The notes under the pieces are model-generated. The model did not search any database, was not told the origin of the DNA, and saw nothing but the letters and a program-made list of their open reading frames with translations. 40,398 bases of DNA from a virus: IMG/VR virus record IMGVR_UViG_3300036407_000015, positions 1 through 40,398 of that record; one strand, given 5' to 3'. Below, piece by piece: positions 24,018 to 29,704 of this stretch. Within the stretch, counting starts at the first letter, position 1, and each line of letters starts with the position of its first letter. Made by a program: the position numbers and the translations under genes.

Positions 24018-25658
24018 TTAGATAGCGTTGAAGTTTGCTGCGGTCAAATCGCCGGTGAAGCCGACGAGTTCGATCACCCCGTCGTTAGCGCTAAAGCCAG
24101 CAACAGCATCGTTCTGGTAGATGTAGGTGGCGCCGTCGTACTCGAAGATCGAGTAGTTGGAAGCCGAGGTTGCAGCACCGGCAGCAACCAGAGCAGCTTG
24201 CAGGTTTGCAGCGCCGGTCACGTTAGCGGATTCAACGTTGTTGAACACGTCCAAAGCGCCAGTCAGGTCGAGACGGAGCACGTCAGCCGAACCGTTGAAG
24301 TCAGTGATCGAGATCAAGTCTTCTTCGACAGATGCAGCTGCGATGTCGTCAATGTTCGAAAGCGCACCAACGTCGAACAGGTCAGAACCCGAACCGCCGG
24401 TGATCGTGTTACCTTCGTTATCGGCAGTAATGGTAAAGGTGTCGTTCTGAGCACCACCGACGATATCAACATCGTAGTAGCCGTCGACGTCGATGTTGAA
24501 CTTGCCAACATGAGCAGATGCATCAATCACGGCACGGTCGTCTGGAGCAGCGCCAATGCCGTCGAGCGTGAAGGAAAGATCACCCGTGCCGGTGATGTCC
24601 ACTGTTGAGGCAGAGGTGACAGTCAAGTCGCCGATGTCTGAGGCACCCTGAACGTTGAGTGTCAAAGCTTCAATTTCGTCGACATTGACGCCAGTTGCGT
24701 CGCCATTCAAGACGATAGTCGCTGCGTCAGTGTCACCGGTGGTATCGTAGTCAAACAAAACATCGCCGTTTGTTCCTTCCACGCCACCAACAATGCTCGT
24801 GTCTTCAATGTTGTTGAAGGTAAGATTGAAGCCACCGGTTCCCGATGCCCACAACTGCTCGATACCTTCAACAGCAGTAACAGTCAGGGACACGTTTGCC
24901 GTTGGATCAACATAGAGGCGCTCGACGCCAACCAGCGAAGTAGCAGTCAGGTTCTGGCTAGCAGCAAGGCTGATGTTGACGCGGTCGGTGCCAAGGCCGG
25001 CATTAATATCGGTGGCAGCAACATAAGCGCCAGTCACTGTGACGGTGTCGTTGCTGTTGGTGGTCAGTTCGCCATTGAGCACAGTCGTCGCAGAAGTGCT
25101 AACGTCCTGACCGGAAGCCAAATCAAAGGTATTGCCTGCAGCGCCAGCGTCAACAACGGCCTGAACCGCAGCAGCAGCCTCAGCTTGGGTCGGTACGGTG
25201 GTGTCGTCAGCAGTCACAGCCGAGATGTAAGCACGGCCCTGCTCTTCAGCGATATCGCCAGTGTAAGAGCCTACTTCGATTGCAGTGTTGATCTCAGCAG
25301 TGAACAGGTTCGCAGCAGCGATCTTGTTGTCTACGATTTCGCGGTCAGCACCCTGAGCGCCGTCAAGGATGTTGATGGCGATAGTGTTGATGTTCTGTGC
25401 GCCCGAGTTCAGCTGGGCAACAAAGAAGGCCAGACCAGCAGCGTCTGGATCGCGGCCGAACAGGTCCTGGTAGATCTTGGTGACGATCTGAACGTTGTTC
25501 AGACCTTCAAAGCGGTCCTGGTATTCGTCGGAAGCCGACAGATCGCCAATAGCGGACAGGTTCTGACCATTGTTGGTGGCCTGGTTGAAGAAAGCCAGAC
25601 CGGCTGGATCGGCAGGACGGCCGAACAGCGCGATGTAAATACCCTGGATAGTTGCCAT
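24018..25658 (-). CDS. DUF4214/S-layer-like secreted protein
   Basis: The 546-residue acidic protein starts with two DUF4214 units: IYIALFGRPADPAGLAFF (about 7-24) and IYQDLFGRDPDAAGLAFF (about 63-80). The rest is a Thr/Ala/Asp-rich beta-repeat region, with an RTX-like ITGGSGSDLFDVG near residue 425 and an ending GFTGDLTAANFNAI typical of C-terminal type I secretion signals. Lysine is nearly absent. It resembles S-layer or type I secreted adhesins; no transporter is in the window. The start is preceded by AGAGGA at long spacing. Confidence 0.82.
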   Translation of the reverse strand: MATIQGIYIALFGRPADPAGLAFFNQATNNGQNLSAIGDLSASDEYQDRFEGLNNVQIVTKIYQDLFGRDPDAAGLAFFVAQLNSGAQNINTIAINILDGAQGADREIVDNKIAAANLFTAEINTAIEVGSYTGDIAEEQGRAYISAVTADDTTVPTQAEAAAAVQAVVDAGAAGNTFDLASGQDVSTSATTVLNGELTTNSNDTVTVTGAYVAATDINAGLGTDRVNISLAASQNLTATSLVGVERLYVDPTANVSLTVTAVEGIEQLWASGTGGFNLTFNNIEDTSIVGGVEGTNGDVLFDYDTTGDTDAATIVLNGDATGVNVDEIEALTLNVQGASDIGDLTVTSASTVDITGTGDLSFTLDGIGAAPDDRAVIDASAHVGKFNIDVDGYYDVDIVGGAQNDTFTITADNEGNTITGGSGSDLFDVGALSNIDDIAAASVEEDLISITDFNGSADVLRLDLTGALDVFNNVESANVTGAANLQAALVAAGAATSASNYSIFEYDGATYIYQNDAVAGFSANDGVIELVGFTGDLTAANFNAI

Positions 25659-25800
25659 GGTGGTGTGATTCCTCTTGTGAGTGACCTTAGCAGTCGGCCG
25701 ATGTGATAAGCTTCTGCTATATGCGTCGTCAAGGGGGATTGTTGATGGCAGTGCACGTTTGTTGAGCAGACGGTCTATATGTAAAGCACCGGAAAACTGG

Positions 25801-25820
25801 CGTTAACAGCCTTGTTAACG
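25801..25820. promoter_or_regulatory. Perfect palindrome (operator candidate)
   Basis: CGTTAACA-N4-TGTTAACG is a perfect 8-bp inverted repeat between the divergent S-layer-like gene and the XRE gene. It is a good candidate operator for the XRE regulator encoded next door. Confidence 0.55.
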
Positions 25821-25838
25821 GTAAGTTCCACTAAGGAT

Positions 25839-25857
25839 AGTGTACAGGCTTTACACT
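25839..25857. promoter_or_regulatory. Second inverted repeat in the divergent region
   Basis: AGTGTA-N7-TACACT, 20 bases after the first palindrome, is another dyad that could be a second binding site or a promoter element. Confidence 0.4.
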
Positions 25858-25869
25858 GTTGCCCGTTTG

Positions 25870-25928
25870 CCCCTATATGCACCTTAACAGCAAAAGCACG
25901 GCAGTTTATACTTTCTGCCGTATAGGGG
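25870..25928. promoter_or_regulatory. Nested dyad before XRE gene
   Basis: Two arm pairs are nested: CCCCTATA/TATAGGGG (25870-25877, 25921-25928) outside and ACGGCAG/CTGCCGT (25898-25904, 25915-25921) inside. The inner arm overlaps the outer by one base, seven bases before the XRE start. It could be an autoregulatory operator or an RNA hairpin masking the ribosome-binding site (GGGGTCAGG). Confidence 0.5.
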
Positions 25929-25935
25929 TCAGGCG

Positions 25936-26355
25936 ATGTTGAAAGTGTCGGACAAGTCAGATGAGATGGTGGAACTGCGCGTTAAGGGCGGCCGCTGGCT
26001 CAAATCTCTGCGCGAAAGTGCAGGCATGAGCCAGAGCCAGGTCGCTAAGGCGCTTGGTTTGGAGTTCTATACTTTCATCTCACAGCTTGAATCCGGGCGC
26101 GGTCGGGTCCCGTCTGCTCAATATGCGGCCTTTGCCAAGGCATACAATGTTCCTTTGCGTGAGTTCACCAGGACGCTGCTCAGCTTTTATGAGCCAGCAC
26201 TTCATTATGCCCTATTCGAGCATGAAGAATCACCTGAAGAGCTTGAACGGATGAAACAGAACATGCAGGCGGCTGAGCCGGACACTGTTGCGAATCTGGC
26301 ATCGCGTCTCGCTAAGCTAGAAGCCAAGCTGCTGTCTAATCCTCGGAAGCGTTAA
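25936..26355 (+). CDS. XRE-family transcriptional regulator
   Basis: The 139-residue protein carries an HTH_XRE domain at about residues 18-72 (LKSLRESAGMSQSQVAKALGLEFYTFISQLESGRGRVP) and a helical C-terminal part of unknown fold. It faces the S-layer-like gene across a dyad-rich spacer and is followed by a strong terminator, so it is a single-gene unit. It probably controls the divergent gene and itself. A role in phage lysogeny control is less likely, since no phage early promoter is adjacent. Confidence 0.85.
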   Translation: MLKVSDKSDEMVELRVKGGRWLKSLRESAGMSQSQVAKALGLEFYTFISQLESGRGRVPSAQYAAFAKAYNVPLREFTRTLLSFYEPALHYALFEHEESPEELERMKQNMQAAEPDTVANLASRLAKLEAKLLSNPRKR

Positions 26356-26377
26356 GCCCATCCGATCCCATGCAATT

Positions 26378-26403
26378 AGCCCCGCCACTGTGCGGGGCTT
26401 TTT
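26378..26403 (+). terminator. Terminator of XRE gene
   Basis: Arms AGCCCCGC and GCGGGGCT close a six-base loop, followed by TTTTT. It ends the XRE transcript before the lysis genes. Confidence 0.85.
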
Positions 26404-26408
26404 CATGG

Positions 26409-26492
26409 CTAAACGCCTAGCGCCACCCAGACCAAGACGGCTGCCAGATAAGCCGCAACGCCCCAGACTAGCCAGATCCACCAACCATCCAT
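26409..26492 (-). CDS. 27-residue small membrane protein
   Basis: Read from minus-strand ATG 26492 to TAG 26409, the product is MDGWWIWLVWGVAAYLAAVL... with a single hydrophobic helix. CAGGAGG lies six bases before the ATG, a near-perfect ribosome-binding site. It is far below usual ORF cut-offs and would be missed. The role is unknown; nearby lysis genes suggest a small regulatory or lysis-linked peptide. Confidence 0.45.
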   Translation of the reverse strand: MDGWWIWLVWGVAAYLAAVLVWVALGV

Positions 26493-26568
26493 GCTGAGCC
26501 TCCTGGCCGCCGCACAGTAACTGCGTCGGGCGCCACGGTTCAATCCTCTCACACCATTGGAGACTACC

Positions 26569-27333
26569 ATGAACATGCCATCCGGCGTGGCGCTTCCGGC
26601 CGTCGATTTCGACGTGGCCATGGAAGTGGCCAGCCATGAAGCCTTGATCCGCCAAACCTACAAGGACAGCGTTGGCGTGCTGACCTGGTGCGTAGGGATG
26701 ACCAATGCCACGGGTCACAAGGTCGAACGGTACATTGGCAAGCCCGCCCCGCTGCAGCACTGCATGAACCTCTTTGCCTGGGCACTCGGCAACTATGCCG
26801 CCGGCGTATACCGAGCATTCAAGGGTTACCCGATCAACAAAGGCCAGTTCGCCGCGGCGCTGTCGTTCCATTGGAACACGGGCTCGATCGAGAAAGCCTT
26901 GTGGGTCTCGCTGTGGAAGCAGGGCAAGATCGAGGAAGCCAAAGCTGCTTTCATGAACTGGAACAACCCGCCTGAGATCACCGATCGGCGCCGCAAGGAG
27001 CGCGACCTGTTCTTCAATGGCAAGTGGTCGCACAACGGCAAGATGACCGAGTACACCAAGCTCACCAAGAAGATGACGCCGGTTTGGTCCAGTGCCGTCA
27101 AGATTGATGTGAGCAAGGAGCTGCGCGCCGCGTTCGCTACGCCTGTGTCGGTGCCTCTGGATGTGCCGATGCAGCCTGAAGCGCCTGTCGAGGTGCCGAC
27201 CGTCTCGCCTGGTGCAGAGCCCACCAAACAACCATCCAACTTCAAGCGGCCGGCAATCCCGGGATGGCTCATCGCTGCTGTTGTCATCGCGGCCGTGCTG
27301 GTCACGCTTGCTGTTTTCACTCCCGTATTCTGA
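26569..27333 (+). CDS. Lysozyme (GH24-like) with C-terminal membrane anchor
   Basis: The 254-residue endolysin has the T4-lysozyme catalytic spacing: E24, D33 and T39 in HEALIRQTYKDSVGVLTWCVG, matching E11-D20-T26 of T4. It cleaves peptidoglycan glycan strands. After about residue 190 come a Pro-rich linker and a hydrophobic C-terminal segment (GWLIAAVVIAAVLVTLAVF), so it is probably tail-anchored. The absence of a signal peptide and presence of a membrane tail are unusual. ATG 26569 follows GGAG. Confidence 0.88.
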   Translation: MNMPSGVALPAVDFDVAMEVASHEALIRQTYKDSVGVLTWCVGMTNATGHKVERYIGKPAPLQHCMNLFAWALGNYAAGVYRAFKGYPINKGQFAAALSFHWNTGSIEKALWVSLWKQGKIEEAKAAFMNWNNPPEITDRRRKERDLFFNGKWSHNGKMTEYTKLTKKMTPVWSSAVKIDVSKELRAAFATPVSVPLDVPMQPEAPVEVPTVSPGAEPTKQPSNFKRPAIPGWLIAAVVIAAVLVTLAVFTPVF

Positions 27334-27344
27334 AAGGACCGACC

Positions 27345-27653
27345 ATGCTGAACAACGTCGCCACTCAATGGATCATCCGCCGCATCCCTGAGTTCTCGGG
27401 CATCATCATCACTCTGATCACCTTCTACAATTCCATGCCTCCGGAGCATCGCCAGTTCGTTACCGATGTGCTGTCGGGGCAGGGCGGTGGACTGACGATC
27501 GGCGCCGCTATTGGCTTCGCCCTGTGGGTCTATGCCCAGGTGGTTAGCTATCGCTCAACGGTTAAGCCGAAAGAGGTGGCAAAGGTTGACGGCAAGGCTA
27601 TCGAGGTCACAGCGCCGCGCAAGTCCCTATCGGACATCCTCAAGGGCAAGTGA
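27345..27653 (+). CDS. Holin candidate
   Basis: The 102-residue protein has two hydrophobic segments (about 18-30, IPEFSGIIITLITFY, and 49-67, LTIGAAIGFALWVYAQV) and a charged C-terminal tail (APRKSLSDILKGK). Size, topology and location right after the lysozyme gene fit a class II-like holin. The start is at ATG 27345 after AAGGA. The true holin could instead be the next membrane protein. Confidence 0.65.
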   Translation: MLNNVATQWIIRRIPEFSGIIITLITFYNSMPPEHRQFVTDVLSGQGGGLTIGAAIGFALWVYAQVVSYRSTVKPKEVAKVDGKAIEVTAPRKSLSDILKGK

Positions 27654-27656
27654 GCC

Positions 27657-28145
27657 ATGTTTCTTCGCGTCGTCACCGGCATTCATCGTCACTTTGATGA
27701 TCGCGTTGTCGAGTGGGCCATGGCTGGAATAGGCATGTACTGGGGCTGGACCATTGCCCAGCCCGGTCAAGCCTGGACCAATGCTGCAGCTTGGGCCGGC
27801 ATGGTCAGAATGGCCGATTGGCTCGGCATACCTGCTGAAGCAGCTGAGGACTCCTGGGGCATCATAAGTATGCTCTCAGGTGGCTTCTGGCTCATCGCTC
27901 TCACCGTCAACGGCACCTTTGCAGATACCATCTACTCCCGCATATCACCTTATGTGCGATGCGCCGCAGCGCTTGGCGCGTGCTTCGTCTGGGGTCAGGT
28001 CTGGATGTCCGTGTCTGCTGTTCAAACATCAGGATCGGGGATCTACCCGCTCCCCTTCGTTCTCAGCATTTGGTGTGTCAGGACAACTCTGGGCACTCTC
28101 GGTGACGAAAGGCGTAAGAGCCGTGCCCACGATAGAAGGACTTGA
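27657..28145 (+). CDS. Multi-TM lysis-region membrane protein
   Basis: The 162-residue protein has about three to four hydrophobic segments (GIGMYWGWTIA, GGFWLIALTVNG, AAALGACFVWG, PFVLSIWCV) and a basic C-terminal end. It follows the holin candidate by three bases and is followed by an overlapping gene. It may be a holin, antiholin or accessory lysis protein. No family is recognised. Confidence 0.6.
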   Translation: MFLRVVTGIHRHFDDRVVEWAMAGIGMYWGWTIAQPGQAWTNAAAWAGMVRMADWLGIPAEAAEDSWGIISMLSGGFWLIALTVNGTFADTIYSRISPYVRCAAALGACFVWGQVWMSVSAVQTSGSGIYPLPFVLSIWCVRTTLGTLGDERRKSRAHDRRT

Positions 28146-28509
28146 CCCCACCTTTCAGGCTGTCGGCACAGCGATCTTCGTGATCATCGTAGCCGTCTAT
28201 TCTGCATTCTCTTACTTGAGCGGTCGCAAGCCCAGTACCCAGACCACCACGACTAAAGAGTTTGCCGTTGCTGGCCAGCTTGCCGACATGGGGCCGGTCA
28301 AGGCTTTAATTGAGCAGACCGGGCTTTTGGTCCAGCAACAGGTGCGAACGAACATGCACCTCGAGTCTACAGCCAAGGCGCAGGAAGAGGCAGCCAAGGC
28401 CCTGACCAAATTTGCGGACACCTACGAGCATCGTATGGAAGACGAGCAGCGCGAGAAGGAGATCGCGGAAGAGGTAGAGCGGCGGCTCCGCGAAAGGGGA
28501 GGCAGTTGA
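28123..28509 (+). CDS. Membrane-anchored coiled-coil protein (spanin-like position)
   Basis: From GTG 28123 (AAAGG upstream) the 128-residue product has an N-terminal membrane segment (about 13-34, VGTAIFVIIVAVYSAFSYL) and a long charged coiled coil (HLESTAKAQEEAAKALTKFADTYEHRMEDEQREKEIAEEVERRLRERGG). This architecture is like i-spanins or other lysis-region anchors, but no paired lipoprotein o-spanin is visible. A GTG at 28102 is an alternative start. It overlaps the next start by four bases (TTGA). Confidence 0.6.
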   Translation: MPTIEGLDPTFQAVGTAIFVIIVAVYSAFSYLSGRKPSTQTTTTKEFAVAGQLADMGPVKALIEQTGLLVQQQVRTNMHLESTAKAQEEAAKALTKFADTYEHRMEDEQREKEIAEEVERRLRERGGS

Positions 28510-28727
28510 TCTGCATCTGCCCATCTTGCCACAAGCCAGCCAGTTGGGAACTGCAGCGGGTCGGCTCGATACCGATGCTAATGGTCAAATGCTTTGATTG
28601 TGATCCTGCCGGACCATGGCGGCAGGAGCCAGTTGAGTTGATCCGGGAACCGGCCGGGAGGGCAGGGCTGTGGCCGCCGCCTACGGACGCTCGGCAGCTT
28701 ACTCCCGTCGATGTCCTAGACGTTTAA
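28506..28727 (+). CDS. Small zinc-ribbon protein
   Basis: The 73-residue protein has CPSC near residue 5 (CICPSC) and CFDC near 29, a typical four-cysteine zinc ribbon. The TTG start at 28506 is supported by GGGGAGG four bases away and by overlap with the previous stop. The function is unknown; such proteins often bind nucleic acid. Confidence 0.65.
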   Translation: MICICPSCHKPASWELQRVGSIPMLMVKCFDCDPAGPWRQEPVELIREPAGRAGLWPPPTDARQLTPVDVLDV

Positions 28728-28743
28728 CTTCGCTCGCTAACGG

Positions 28744-28995
28744 TTACGGCTGCAGCTTTCGCGCATAGTCCATATCCTCCGGCTTGGTCCAAGAGAGCAC
28801 CGTCTCTTTGGTGAACTTGGCTCGGCACATGTTCGCATGGTTGTCGATATTGGGGCATTTGCCTTCGATCGTGATCTGGCGCAACACTTCAGGCATGACC
28901 TGGAAGAAGCCATGCTTGGCTATCAAGGTAGCAACGGACAAGACACCACGCCTCCCGCAACGATCACACATGATCTCGATCTTCTCAGCCCGCAC
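28744..28995 (-). CDS. Zinc-binding hypothetical protein
   Basis: The minus-strand product (up to 83 residues) has CDRCGRRG near residue 10 and later CPNIDNHANMC, a four-cysteine zinc site. The GTG at 28995 is the furthest start; ATG 28971 (MCDRCG) is also possible. It converges on the zinc-ribbon gene across 16 bases. It is probably a small regulatory or accessory phage protein. Confidence 0.6.
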   Translation of the reverse strand: MRAEKIEIMCDRCGRRGVLSVATLIAKHGFFQVMPEVLRQITIEGKCPNIDNHANMCRAKFTKETVLSWTKPEDMDYARKLQP

Positions 28996-29056
28996 GTCGG
29001 CTAGGGTGTATGCGCCCGTCAGTTAGCCCTCCATCTTTGACAGATCGCCCTTCCAC

Positions 29057-29245
29057 TCAAGACACATAAACCGTGTTGCGCCCAATCTCTTGATTACCAT
29101 TGGTGATGAGATTCGCGATCTCGAGGCGAGTACCTTTTTGCAGAAGTATCGAATGCGCCTCAGTACCTCCTGCTAAAATCACTTTTGAGTAGCCGGCCAC
29201 CGTCCAGCCATCTCCCAACTTCTTTACGATATCCTCGCGTGTCAT
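29057..29245 (-). CDS. Small hypothetical protein
   Basis: The 62-residue product begins MTREDIVKKLGDGWTVAGYS and is mixed alpha/beta. GGAGG lies about ten bases before ATG 29245. Nothing identifies a family. It lies between the zinc protein and the tRNA-like junction, on the same strand as the zinc protein gene. Confidence 0.5.
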   Translation of the reverse strand: MTREDIVKKLGDGWTVAGYSKVILAGGTEAHSILLQKGTRLEIANLITNGNQEIGRNTVYVS

Positions 29246-29294
29246 AGCATCTGTCCTCCGCCACGAAGAAGTACGCTGAGTTTTGAAGTTCGTG

Positions 29295-29318
29295 AAGGTG
29301 TCGGGAAAGGTGTCGGGA
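29295..29318. repeat. 12-bp perfect tandem repeat
   Basis: AAGGTGTCGGGA occurs twice in direct tandem, followed by AC. It sits four bases before the A-rich side of a terminator and 36 bases from the tRNA-like sequence. Such short repeats can be integrase arm-type binding sites beside an att core, which the context suggests but does not prove. Confidence 0.55.
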
Positions 29319-29320
29319 AC

Positions 29321-29350
29321 TAAAAACCGGACCTCCGCAGAGGCCCGGTT
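29321..29350 (-). terminator. Terminator after tRNA-like sequence
   Basis: Stem AACCGGACCT / AGGCCCGGTT (one mismatch) with TTTTT on the minus strand. It lies directly downstream of the tRNA-like element and could be its native terminator. Confidence 0.7.
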
Positions 29351-29354
29351 CTAT

Positions 29355-29431
29355 TGGTCGGAGTAGAGTGATTCGAACACTCGACCCCCTGCTCCCGAAG
29401 CAGGTGCGCTACCATTCGAGGTAGCCTGCGC
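29355..29431 (-). pseudogene. Degenerate tRNA-Pro(CGG)
   Basis: On the minus strand the 3' two-thirds is a good tRNA: anticodon stem CCTGC/GCAGG with loop TTCGGGA (anticodon CGG), T-arm GAGTG/CACTC with loop TTCGAAT, and acceptor 3' strand TACTCCG-A-CCA. The D-arm is distorted: stem GCGC/GCGC encloses an 18-base loop that contains its own 6-bp hairpin (GCTACC/GGTAGC). No matching 5' acceptor strand (CGGAGTA) exists. It is unlikely to work as a tRNA and looks like the 3' fragment left when an element inserts into a tRNA gene. Confidence 0.7.
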
Positions 29432-29452
29432 TGCCGACTTGAGCCGGCCCAC

Positions 29453-29480
29453 CAAAAACCGGACCTCCTAAAAGGTCCGG
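29453..29480 (-). terminator. Terminator of the threonine-hydrolase operon
   Basis: Stem CCGGACCT / AGGTCCGG followed by TTTTT on minus. The 15-base string AAAAACCGGACCTCC is identical to the one at 29322-29336, so the two terminators share an arm and bracket the tRNA-like element as direct repeats. Confidence 0.75.
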
Positions 29481-29518
29481 CATCTTCAAAGATATCAGCG
29501 GTTAGAACAATGCTAAGA

Positions 29519-29695
29519 TCAAGCCGTCCGAAAATGACGCGGCAAGTCAGCCTCGCGCTCGGAAGAGCGTGAGAAGCGATCAAGAAACCTAGCGTACTCT
29601 CCTTCGTCGGCTTTGCGTTCAGAGGTCTTCGGCGGCTTGCTTGGGCGCCGTTCGACTTCCTTTAGAAGCTCAACAATGCTTTCGTCATGTGCCAT
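29519..29695 (-). CDS. 58-residue partner of the threonine hydrolase
   Basis: This short minus-strand gene starts ten bases after the stop of the hydrolase gene, with GGGGAA before its ATG at 29695. The product (MAHDESIVELLKEVERRPSK...) is very charged, 58 residues, with an Arg/Ser/Glu-rich C-terminal part (FLDRFSRSSEREADLPRHF). It may be a regulator, substrate-like inhibitor or adaptor of the hydrolase. There is no family match; the pairing is inferred from spacing and a shared terminator. Confidence 0.6.
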   Translation of the reverse strand: MAHDESIVELLKEVERRPSKPPKTSERKADEGEYARFLDRFSRSSEREADLPRHFRTA

Positions 29696-29704
29696 CGGGT
29701 TCCC

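Noticed and set aside
26317-27231. Minus-strand frame of 304 codons
   Set aside because: It is antisense to the XRE 3' end and the lysozyme gene, with Arg/His-rich shadow composition.
29355-29431. A functional tRNA-Pro
   Set aside because: There is no 5' acceptor strand to pair with TACTCCG and the D-loop is 18 bases with its own hairpin, so I call it a degenerate fragment.
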